Source of the DNA: Branchiostoma floridae
Taxonomy: Eukaryota > Chordata > Leptocardii > Amphioxiformes > Branchiostomatidae
DNA length: 54,131 bases
Reading direction: 5' to 3'
NCBI RefSeq assembly: GCF_000003815.2
Contig: NC_049990.1
Location: 3,894,202-3,948,332, forward strand
In this document: in pieces, positions 34,169-46,100 of the stretch
How the letters are laid out: the number at the start of each line of letters is the position of its first letter
Numbering within the stretch: position 1 is the stretch's first letter
Notes under the pieces: model-generated
Databases searched by the model: none
Seen by the model: the letters and a program-made list of their open reading frames with translations, nothing else
Told to the model about the DNA's origin: nothing
Translations under genes and position numbers: made by a program

Positions 34169-37100
34169 CGAACACTGTATACTAACATGATTATTCAATT
34201 TGGAACAGGTATGATGGCAAATTTAGCATCAACCAAATATTACGTAAAGTTATGTTCAATTAAATGAATGCATGCTTTATTATGTACTTCATTGTAATAT
34301 ATTGATTTGCTTATATCTTATATTGAATTTAGATATACAGATGTATATAATTAAAGTAGAACACTGTAGCAGTGATAGCTTAATAGATACCTCAGTCTTC
34401 TCACAAGTGACGAAACGGAACTTCTCCAAGACCTTAGCCAGCGCATGTTTGATTTCCAGCATGGCGAGGCGCATGCCCACACAGGCTCTTGGTCCGGAGC
34501 CGAAGGGCAGGAAGGCGTACGGGTCACGTGACTCCTGCTGTTCCTTAGAGAACCTGTCAAAACAACAACGTCTTCCTTAAGCCCCCTTTACAAATCAAGA
34601 ATTTTGCTCGGCCGAGTTGTCAGCGAGCTCTAAATTACGAAGAGGTATGACCTTGATGCCGACGAAGAAACGCTGCCATTTGTCCGTAGGCATCAGGGTC
34701 ATGCCTCCTTGTAATTTAGAGCTCGCTGCCGCAACTCGGCCAAGCTAAATTCTTGATTTGTAATACCTCCGTCACATTAGGCGCGATTCGATCGGACGAC
34801 GAGTCTGCTAGCTCTAAATTACGAGGAGGCAGGACCCTGATGCCGACGAAGAAATGACAGAGTTTCCCCCTTCCCGTCAGAGTCATGCCTCCTCGTAATT
34901 TACAGCTCGCAGACTCGTCGTCCGAACGAATCGCGCCTAATTGTGAGAGGGGTATTATATTAGAGAACTTAGAGAGATGAAAAGAGGAACATCAGAAGAC
35001 GCTATATGTATAGAAATGTCACATGCAGCTGTCATGCTGAAGCACCCTTTGTTTAGAAGTTCTCCGAGTTAGGCGTAAGTCACATTGACAAACCGGAGTC
35101 AAGCCGGGCAGCTATTGGGAGCGAAAAGAATGATATAAGAGACATCAGAATACACTAAATTTCAAAATAAGATTCGTGGGCATAATATTTGTATTTTTCT
35201 AGGTATACGTTTTAAGTTTTCGTTTCTTTAAACATCCCGGCCGTTCCCCAGTTTGTAAATGTGACCTAAACCTTAGGTCCCCTTTTCACTAGACGGCAGT
35301 CACCCTTAATTTGATCACTAGCATATGACGAAAGCTCCAATCTATACATTTTCATGGTTAGAACAAGTGATGGAATGGATGCAAAATCTGTTCAATCATT
35401 TTTCTGTCTTAAATCTTTTTTTTTCTTAAGTAAAAAATACGACATTTCAGTCTGATTATCTCCAAACTTTGCTAGTTTTATATAGCCAAGAATCTAGTAT
35501 ATAACGTAATCCTTTCATGATGAAAAAAAAAGGATGGCTGGCATGAATTGTGCGACAATCTCTAAAAATTTAGAAGGCACCTCTCTGGTCTGAACTTCTC
35601 CGGCTCCGGCCAGATCTCCGGGTCGTGGTGGATGGCGTAGGCGGGGATGTTGATGATGGTCCCCGCCGGGATGTGCAGACCTTTCACCTCGATATCTTCC
35701 TTACAGACACGATCAAACCTGAAGGCGATAACGGAACAGAAAATGATTACATCAGGTTGGTAGAATATAGGATATAGGACAATTATTTCCAAAACCAGTA
35801 GTTCCCTGGACGAGGGGGGGGGGGGGGGGGTACAAGCTTAGTCGCATCTGAAACTGTTTTCTCGCCGCAAAAGCGTCACCTACATCGGGTACTTATAGCG
35901 GCGAGAAGCAGAAGTCGGAATCTCCAAGGAAGGTGTCTGAGAGACACATATAAACACAAGCCAAGTAAGTAATTCTTCTGTTTCCGGAACAATCCAGATG
36001 TTAACTATAGGTATACATAGGCCATTGATCATCCAAACTAAGTTACCAACACTTTGGAAAATTTGAACATAGCACTGTTCAATGGAGAGAAGACATGAGG
36101 GTGTAATGTGTGCAATTTAACTACACGCACTGTCATTGTAGTCTCTGGCATACTAACTAGTTAACTATCCATCTAAGCCTTCTTGAGGTATGTAGCTCAC
36201 CCATATACATGCACACAAACTACTGAAAACACCGTCTTCTATGCAAATATACAGAAAGAACAGGACTGACCTCTTTGCCCCAGGATAGATCCTCAGGGTT
36301 TCGTTGACGCACATCTCCAGGAAGCGCATCTCGTTCAGAGCCTCGTAGTCCAGCTTCCCCTGGGTTAGTGAGTCACGTTCAAATATCAATTTGCTTATAA
36401 AGCCTCTGTGAATGTGCTTACGCGTGTATTAGGAAGAGAAGAGGCATTTATATAGAAACTGTAAATCTAGTTGTAATAATAAGTCGCCAGAGGGCCCAAA
36501 ACCTAACAAATTGTGTTAGCTAGAACATGACCTATATAACGACATACCAAATTTCATGAAAATCCATTTTTGTCTTATGCTACTAAACCTTATAAAATCA
36601 TACATATACACACACCACCAAAACATAACCTTCTTTCCTTCTAAAAGATGATTACAGTTTGACCATCATTTTGCTGGATTTTTCAGCGTTCCCGTGATGT
36701 GGCTCTTCTTCTCTCACTCACTCTCATGGCAGGGCGTTGTCACTCTTTCTAATACCCCCTTTCCACTAGGACGGCGCTCTCGCCGCGCTCTCTCTGCGAC
36801 CTAGAATTTGACAGAACGCTCAAAGAATTCTGTAGAAAAGAAACGAATCTTTTTACACCTTGTGTGTTTTGTTGTCTTTTCAGTCACACTTATACGTTTT
36901 ATATGATGTACCAAGTGTGAAGGTGAAGATTACACATATCTTATTTAGGTCGCAGTGAGAACGCAGCGCGATCGCCGTCTAGTGGAAAGGGGGCCTAAGG
37001 AATCCCCCCCCCCCTTCTATACTCTCCAAGCAGAGGTTAGGCTCCTGCTGTTTTTTAAACGTTTTTTTAGTATTTTTTATCGGGTGACACAGCAAGATAA

Positions 37101-40100
37101 AAGACAAAATAGAAAGCCCGATAAAAACCACAAAAAAGTAATAAAAAACAGCCGAGCCTAACCTCTTCTTGGAGAGTATCCCTTCCATACACTGTTAAAC
37201 ACGGTGTTAGACGGTGATCGAGAAACAACTCACCCGTGCCTGTACAACTCGGTCGATCTCTTCCCTGACCTTGTCCTGTGCCTCCTGGTTAAAGGCGAGG
37301 TTGTAGGCCGTGAGTGCGATGGTGTTGGCGGTGGTGTCGTAACCTGCCAACCAGAAGGCTAGGGAGTTCCCTACGATCTCCGTCATGGACAGGCCTGGAT
37401 ATTACAAATAATTTTAAGACATGGTGTAAACGGTAGGACCACATGACAACAGTGAAAAAGCGTACATTGAGATGGTTTTGTCATGCGGCAAGGTACTACA
37501 ACGGACAGTCCCTGGAAGCCGGAGAAGAGGGAGACAGAAGAAACGATGGGAAGACAACAAAAAGGAATGGGCCTGGTTGAGGTAAGCAAAAGCCATAAGA
37601 GCAGCGAAGGACAGAGACAGGTGGAGGAGAGTAGTGGATAAAGTCATAGTGCCCCAACGACCAATACAGAGGTCAAAGGATAGGTGAGGTGAGGTAAATG
37701 GTATATGAGAAGCAAAACGGACTAACTTAGGTCTAAATTGTTCAGCAGTTAGTAACTTTGTATAATGAATGAATGAATGAAGACCTTTATTGTACAATTT
37801 TGCCCAACCGAGCTAAGTAATGGTGTATTGATATTCTTAAAAACTGATAGAATAATGTGATAATACTTTCATTCAATGTTCTCTTTCATGGACAGACCTG
37901 GACATCAAAATGGTGTTTAGAGTTGGTATAAACGGTATATAAGAAGCAAAAAGCGGACTTTGCTCTAAATTGTTCAACATTTGGTAACTTTGTATACTGA
38001 AGAAATGATGTATTGATATTCTTCAAAACTGATATAACATGCTGATAAAGCTTTCATTGTCTTACACAATTCTGTACTGGCGTTTGCATGTCCGCTTGCT
38101 TCTTATTTGTTCGTTTGCTTGTTTGTTTTGTCGTACAAAAAACAAGTATTCCAATACTTGCCTTGCTTGTCGACAGCCTCTTCACTTGTCTTCTCGTCTA
38201 GAGTCTTATTGTGCGCCTTCAGCAGGAGTTGAAGGAAGTCCACTCGTTTCTTCAAATATAATCAATAGTACATTATTGATCATGAGTTCAAAAATACACT
38301 TAAGTTCGTGAATAGTTTCATCAGATTAGTACGTCACCGAATAAAGAGACTCTTTTTACATAACCATTGGTTTATTCCACACCGACGTTTCGGTCACCGT
38401 CTGTCACCTTCTTCAGGGCAATTCTGACTGGTTCACATAAACGTAAATATTTTGAACAATCTGAACTGTGAGCAGCGACACCTGTCCTGCAGTACAATGT
38501 GAACCAGTCAGAAAAGCAAGTCAATTGTAAATTCGATTGAGTTCAAGTTTTTTTCATAGTTTATCTTTACAAAACGTTTGTTTATTGGAAGTAAAATAAC
38601 AAGTCAAAATATTAGTTATCATCGCTACAAACAATTTGTAACAAGCTATCATGATAGTTGATATACTTGTACGAGTAAGTTATACAATCAGGATTTTTTT
38701 ACAAATCTTACATCATCGTCAGGGTTGCCTCTTCTCATCTTGATGACATTGTGCACGGTTTGCTTGAAAAAGTCCGTGGCAAACTTCGGGAAGAGGGAGA
38801 ACCCCCGGAGCTTGAAGATGTGGTTGAATGGAGGCGGTACTGCAGTAGAAAATAAACTTGATTATTAAGAAACTTCGTGAATAAGACCTCTTATTACTGG
38901 AGGGAGACCAACATTGGATTCGTATGGCATATAACTTTACAATTGGTATCTGGCCAAAAAGTATGATTTGAAAGGCAACAAAGCACACAACTTACAAAAC
39001 ACATTTCCTAAAGCTAAGGGCACAACCATTCGTACGTGAAAATACGTGCTGTCTACGTGCAAAAACATGGGCAATCTTTTGGGATCCGTAAGTGGTAAGT
39101 ACCGCCTCCGTACGAACTCGTATAGAATCCGACGGATTTTGGAGCACTCAGACACGCCGTAGAACTTCACGTGCAGGCAAAACTTTGTGTACCATCGGGC
39201 TGTGGATTCGCCCCCCGCATTCATGCCAGTACGGGCGACACGCCTGTCCTGTGCAGTCTGAACATTTTCAGAAGTACTTGGCGGACGTCCCCCCCCCCAA
39301 AAAAAACGTGGATGCTAACACAAGTATGTATCGGAATCATTTGTCTTTCCTAGAGCCTTAGAATGCACTAATAACTGAACTTGGACATGAAGTAGAATAA
39401 AGTCTCTAAAGAGTCAGTTTAGTAGACAATGTACACTAGATATAGTCATTAGACAGAATGTTATTTTTCATTACATCGTCTTTAATATAATAAGAAAAGC
39501 AGCAACGCTATAAGGATGTCATAGCAGATACAAATGCATGTAGACGGATCAAAGGATAACAATGCTTATCGACACTCACGCATGACATAGAAAAACCCTT
39601 TGAGCATGTTGATCTTGAAGATTGCCTTGGCGTGGGTAGCGAAGGGATGGTCCGGGTGTTTGAAAGAGTCCACCTCCACACCGAACGCCGTACTGGAGAT
39701 CACGTCCATGGAGAATGCAGAGGACAGCCTATAGAAAGTGAAGAAAGGTATTTAATAGGGGAAATAGTAGAAATAAGGTTGAAAACATAGCACAGCTGCC
39801 CAGAGCTACAGAAACGGAGATGGGCGCACCATCCTGATGCGGGAAGAACTTTTGAATTAACGTTTTAATCAAAACCTACGTCATATTTTTTACCCGGGGC
39901 CCGGCCGGGCTGTTTGTGAAAACGAAAAGTTAAAGTTTATGACAATAAGTATGCATAAGGCATGCTATTAAATCATTTTTGGTACGTTTTTCTTGTCTTT
40001 TATATCGCACTTTTTGTTCCATAAAACTGCCCTGCAGGGCCTCGTTGTGGAAATGTGACGTTACATTGCTACATGACCCTCTGATGTTCTGAAATACGTG

Positions 40101-43100
40101 TAGTAGCCAAGCTAGCTAAATCACAGCCTTTATCATGATCTTAAAACAGTTTATTTACTGTAGAAACCGACTAACAGCTACTCTCTGTAGCCTGGTATTC
40201 AGCAGTATTATACGTATTATAGCTCCCGAGTCTCTTCTGTCCTCTCCGTATTTGCAGAGAGGACAGAAGAGACTCGGGAGCTATAATTCGGATGGATACC
40301 AGGCTAGGTTTCTGAACACTCACTCTTTCATGTCGAACATGACTCTCTTTTCCTGCTTCTCCATCAGACTGGAGACCAGACCGTCGGCACACTTCTCCAC
40401 AAGCGCGGACATCTGCCAGGAGAGATGAAGAGGGTTACTGTGGAAACTTAACTCTTCTAAACAAATAGATAAATAAGCATACAAACAAACAAACAAAACA
40501 GATAAGTCGGTGGGCAGTTCAACAACAGCTGTAGAACACTGCCACGCAGTTATGTAATATTACGCTATACACGTGAAACATGCCTGTTTGTTTCGTTTTT
40601 TTTGTTTCTTTGTGAAAGACTATGATTGCAATGCATGCCTACTATCGAAGCAGAGCTACTGATAACAAAGACGGTATCCATTAGTATCCTATTAATGCTT
40701 ACCTAGATTTTAAGTTCAATCGTTTCTTGACATACAGTAAATAGGTAATTAGGAGTCACTTCCATACACAATCTCGACACAGTATAAACAGGCACTGGAC
40801 AGTAGATCGTGCCATGCCGATAAATTCTTAAGCGACAAAGAAGAAAAACACCCATGGCATCTTAATCTAGAGACTTATTGTGACTAGGTAAAGAAAGTAC
40901 AATCGTTTCCTTCCATACGTTCGTGACAACCACACCTGTTTGAGCTTGCTTGAGCTGAAGGTTGGTGAGATGGCGCTGCGGACCCGCTTCCAGTCGGTGT
41001 CCTCGATCACGAACAGGCCGCCTGCAAAGGCTTCAAGGAGGGAGCCTAGATCCTGGAAAAGAATAAAGGAAAGATCAGCATGAAACCCCAAATAGCAGGT
41101 ACTCATGCAACTGGACATGATTTTGAAAATGCCAGACGTTTGAGGTAGCTTCCACAACCTTTCGTCAATGACACTGAGCAGATCGTTTTGAAGAGAAGGT
41201 TTTCTAGCCTGACTATTAATTGATATAGTGAATAAGGCTGCGACACAATGATGAATTGATAAGAATGGATAAATATGTAGATGAGTTTAAGACATTTTTA
41301 GATAGTCAGCATGAAAGTTAATCTGTAGTCATGGTAACGGATATGTGGAAAACTGGTAGTATGCAACACCGAGAATACACTAAATGCCCCCCTCTTCGTG
41401 GCCTCTAAAGCTAAATAACTTAGAGATCTGATAATGGAAAATAAGAACATCATCATCATCATCGTCGGTCGACGTGTGACATACCCTTTTGGTGGCTAAC
41501 TACAAGACAGAGATGCGCCAGGTCTCTTGTCAAGAACTTATAAGTGCTCAAAGAACATTATTTCCACACGTTACTCACCCTACGGTTGCTGAAGTTGTTG
41601 AACTGCTTCACTGTGATCTCCTTTATTATTTCCAGGTCGCCGACCATCAGCATTGGTGTCCGGCCTTCAAAGAACCTGCATAGTAGATTTCATATGTATA
41701 TAATAATCATAATCATAGTACATCTGGTGTATCATTTGCATCCAGTAGTTACCCAATTTCTTTTAGTAATGAGGCTGATTTACGTGTTCGAGGCACCTTC
41801 GCGACCACGGGACCCCGTTTAGCCTGGATACCATACCCCAACCTCAAATATCTTTCGTGTTGGAGTCTGGCAGGATGGCTGTAGAAAGGTTCTCGAAGGC
41901 CCTTGATCAGAGGGAGGGAAACCTAGGATTGATGACCACTCACACCACAAGTAGCCAGCTACAACACACCACAGTTGGTCAGCAGGCTACCACAGTAGCG
42001 AATCAGGTACTTAGTGGTCACTGTTAGGGATTCAAAAAATACAGTTGGGGGTCTTAACCAATCATAGTGGGGTGTAATTACCTCCTGCTGATCCTGCTGC
42101 TGTTCTATTGGTGGAGTTTTTTGCCCACTATAAGGGGCAAAATTGAGAAGAGTTCCTATCCCATCCGGCCAGACCCCTGCACGATAGATACTTGAGATCG
42201 GGCTGGGGTTTGGTAACCAGGCTAGACCCCGTTTTACGTCTCTTCCGAAGACTTATTCGTGAATTCTTGGTCGGGCTACAGCATCCAGTCTTTCTTGGCG
42301 GTCTCCTATCCACGAACTGTCCGGACTGCACGTTGCTACCTCTGAGGTCGAGGGAATCGGGTGTATAAATAAGTCTACTTATTTGCATATAAGGACTAGA
42401 TGTCTACGCTACGCGGACTCGGTCGTTCATTCGGTGGTTAACCGGTTATAGGAACTGGTCATGAATCATGGCACCGCATACACCTCAGGGCGTTTCATCA
42501 ACCCTGAATTCACGTTGCACAGTCAGTTCTTAATCTTGAAAGATTTGAATACTAGTCAGCGCCAGAATTATCAGCACCATCAGGTTACGATAACACAGTC
42601 CAAATACGTAAAGTACTTACCCAAATACTTTGCCGTACTGCTTATAACATTTGCAGTCGAAGACGTGCGATCCCTGCCAGTATTTAAAGAGATTTTAGTA
42701 AAGAATCATTGATTCTAAAAAAGGAACGTGGACTTGTAGAAATGATGAGACTAAATACACCGCTTTTATAAACAATAGTCTTTATGGACACAACACAAAT
42801 GCAGTGACATTCGTAAGGTCTTCAGCAATGCGAGGGATCGCTGTTGTTGTTTCTATCCGGGGTATTCGACGGCTAGTGCCTACTACATTGTATGAATCAT
42901 TACTTGCTGATATGTAAATCAACCTTTTGCCAATCACCTGCTTGTTGTCTAACGCTGCTTTACCGTGACATCATCGATATCGTTCGTATTGGACATGCTT
43001 ATAACTGTAACAGTTATATTCAAATTAACAAGTAAATACAAATCACCTTGTATGAATACAATGATCCTTGTGTCGAATGACATTTCATGTATTTTTTTGC

Positions 43101-46100
43101 CAACTATCATTTTGTTGCGACCTGTACTTAAAAGTGAGTATATATATGTACAACTACAGTTCCACGACCCCATACCTTCGCCACATGATTAAAAGTTGAA
43201 GGTACCGACCTCTGTGTAGCTCAGGATGTTTCCGAAGTTCACTACGGGCTTGGGACCGGGGATCCCCAGCCGTTTGAACGTGTAGAATGGCCATGTTAGA
43301 TACCTGTGGAAAAAATATACATACAAATCAGCATGTTTGGTTTTTGTTCACATGTTTGTTTGTTTGTTTGTACCTTTCATAAGAGCTTTCGTTACACTTT
43401 ATTTATGAGAAGCGCACACGACTCTAGGCGTGAAAGTCTGGGACAAAGTTCAACTCTCTTGGCACACAAAATGAATCCATTTTGAATCCATGTTGGCCGT
43501 TGGTTCTGTGACGGCCTGCTTGAGAATCCTATGGCATCAAAATCGTACGACGATCACACGACCTATGTGACCGCGCCCTAATACCCCTGTCACATTATCC
43601 ACGATCTTCGGGCGTATCGATGGAAGGTCAGCCATATTTAAGATCGACAGAGGCTTGCGCGTATTTTTTACCTGAAACCGTCCCTGTCACATATAAGCCA
43701 TTCTTTGTACTTTGTATAATTGTTATGCAATAAAGTTATAATTGTAAGCGAGGCTCGGGCGATCGCCGCAAAATCGTCGTCCGATCGATTTTCGCCAAAT
43801 GTGACAGGGGTATTAGCGAGTCAGGCGGGGGTAAAGGCTTACAGCAGCCATCTGCAACCGCGAGAAAAGCTGTTACCCGGGTTATCTTTCTCACTCTTAC
43901 CATGAGTTTTTACAAACGCTATGCTAACACACGTAAAGATACAGATGCTATGCTAACACACGTAAAGGAATGCACGTGTAAACAACGTGTGTCGCTTGCA
44001 TCCATTTTGTCTATTTACACATCTGCCACGTCGAGACTTTTTAGTTTAGTTTATAGTGTTTATTTCAAGCAATATGGCCCATACACAAATACAAACAATG
44101 ATGTACTACTAGATTTTAAAAAAATGACACAGTATCTCAGGGCCCGTGTACAGCGTAGCATATATATATATATATAATATAGTTTCTACAAAACTAGCTC
44201 GTATGGAAGACGTACACGTGCAACAAGAGCCTAAATATGTCGTTTCCAGATGCCAGGAGACGAGCCGGAAAGGAATGCGTTAGCTTAAGCCTCCTGGCGT
44301 CAAAGGTGTCAACACGCATCTGTGCAAAAAGCCATCTGTTGCTGCTTGACCTTGGTTGAGACATAATAATCTTGATAAAAAGCAACGCAAAATGTCACAT
44401 CAGTTCTGCAAACCGAAAACCGACCGGGCAGCTTTTGGTGGTGAAAAGAGTGATATAAAAGACACCAAAATACACAAAACGTCAAAATAAGATACATGGA
44501 AATGGTGTGTATATTTCTAGGTATACATTTTAGTTTTTCGTTTCTTAAAACATCCCAGCCGGACCCCGGTTTGAAAATGTGACCTAAGCCTTAGTCCATG
44601 CAGCGCGCCAGCGCTGTGGTTACACCATAGCCGGGCGCACTACAAGGGAGAACAGTGTGCCATAAACATGATTGAGTGCCTGTGTGCCATCCTAGTTAGC
44701 TCACCGAGGCTCTCATAGTCTTTCCTCACCCCGGTAAACTTTTTTTTTTCTATTTTGCTTTTAGACAGACCGTCAGACGGGGACAATGTGGCACTGCATT
44801 CAAGTTTTGTAACTTATATTAACAGTGACACATACACGGTACAAACAAAAGGTAAAGGTAGTCTTGGTACCTCCCCGACGAGTCAGGTACCCATTTTTAC
44901 AGCAGGGTGAAGCGAGGAAGGTCGTGTTAAGTGCCTTTCCCAAGGGCACAACGTCGGGGCGGGGCACGGTGGGGATCGAACTCAGAACCTCTAGGTTCCG
45001 AGCCGAACGCTCTACCAGTTACGCCACGCCCGACGCCGACGTAAACTAACTAGGATGGCAATCAGGCTAAGAGACCTTTAGACAGTTCCTCTTAATAAAC
45101 ACAACTTACGCTATCGCCATTTCCGTCACAAAATATTTAAAGAGGAAGCGACGCTATCACTCGCCCCACCCGGGAGATAGCAAGTAAACTTTGGCCGTTT
45201 GTTTGTGTCGTTTTCCATTTGGTCGAGGTGAGCGCAAGTACGTACGTAAGCGTATCTTAAAAACTAACGGTAGAGTGTGTACTCCAGCAGTGGTTAGCGG
45301 ACCTGCCTTTAGAATTAGAAGCCGTGAGTTCGATTCCGGCTGTGAAGCTCACCCGACATGCACGCTACCGGAAAGGGTTGTAATTCTTTGGATGGGACGT
45401 TAAGCTGTGGTCCACTGTTTTTTGTGCTTGTCGAAACGAGCTAGGGTAATTCCCCATGTACAATGAACCTGTAAATACTGTACATAGCGTCTGTTCTCTC
45501 CAGTGTAAGACTAGCTCAAAAGTGATTTAAAGCTGGATCGAGATCACTTTTCTGTATCTTAAAAACATGTTGTTTTTTGTAAATATTGATGCTATAAAAC
45601 AGTAATTTGGCATACGCCAATTGCAAATAGCAGTTACTTATGCAACAAATAGCAGTAAACTGGATACTAATTTGGAAACAACCTTTCGTCAGTAACACAG
45701 TAATCAAGCACATCCAAACTTCGCAGATATTTTGTCACGCATAGTACGACTGGAATACCCTGACTCTGCTTTGTTCCCCACCCTTACTGGTAGTTTTGGA
45801 TTCATGTTAAAGTGCTTTTGCTTACTTTTCCCTTTATTCGGCGCAGCGCTGTACATTTTGAACCTTTTTTTTATAAAGGCTCAAATAGGCCTGCAGGCCG
45901 CTTTTAGTTGATCATGACGGAAGAGGCAAAGGTAAGTCAATAGATATTACAGTCTGAAACACGATTGTGAGACAAATGAGACAAATAAGTCTATAGCTCT
46001 ATGTACACATTTTACATACATGTTGCAAAATACTTTTACATACATGTTGCAAAATGCATAGTAGTGTATTTTTTTAGAAGATTAGAGTCCGTTTATTTCG

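Noticed and set aside
37414-37797. 127-aa minus-strand ORF
   Set aside because: It is the antisense of an RTE-type fragment and intron sequence.
45268-45350. Functional tRNA genes at SINE heads
   Set aside because: A and B boxes are present but the acceptor and anticodon stems do not close, and SINE bodies follow.
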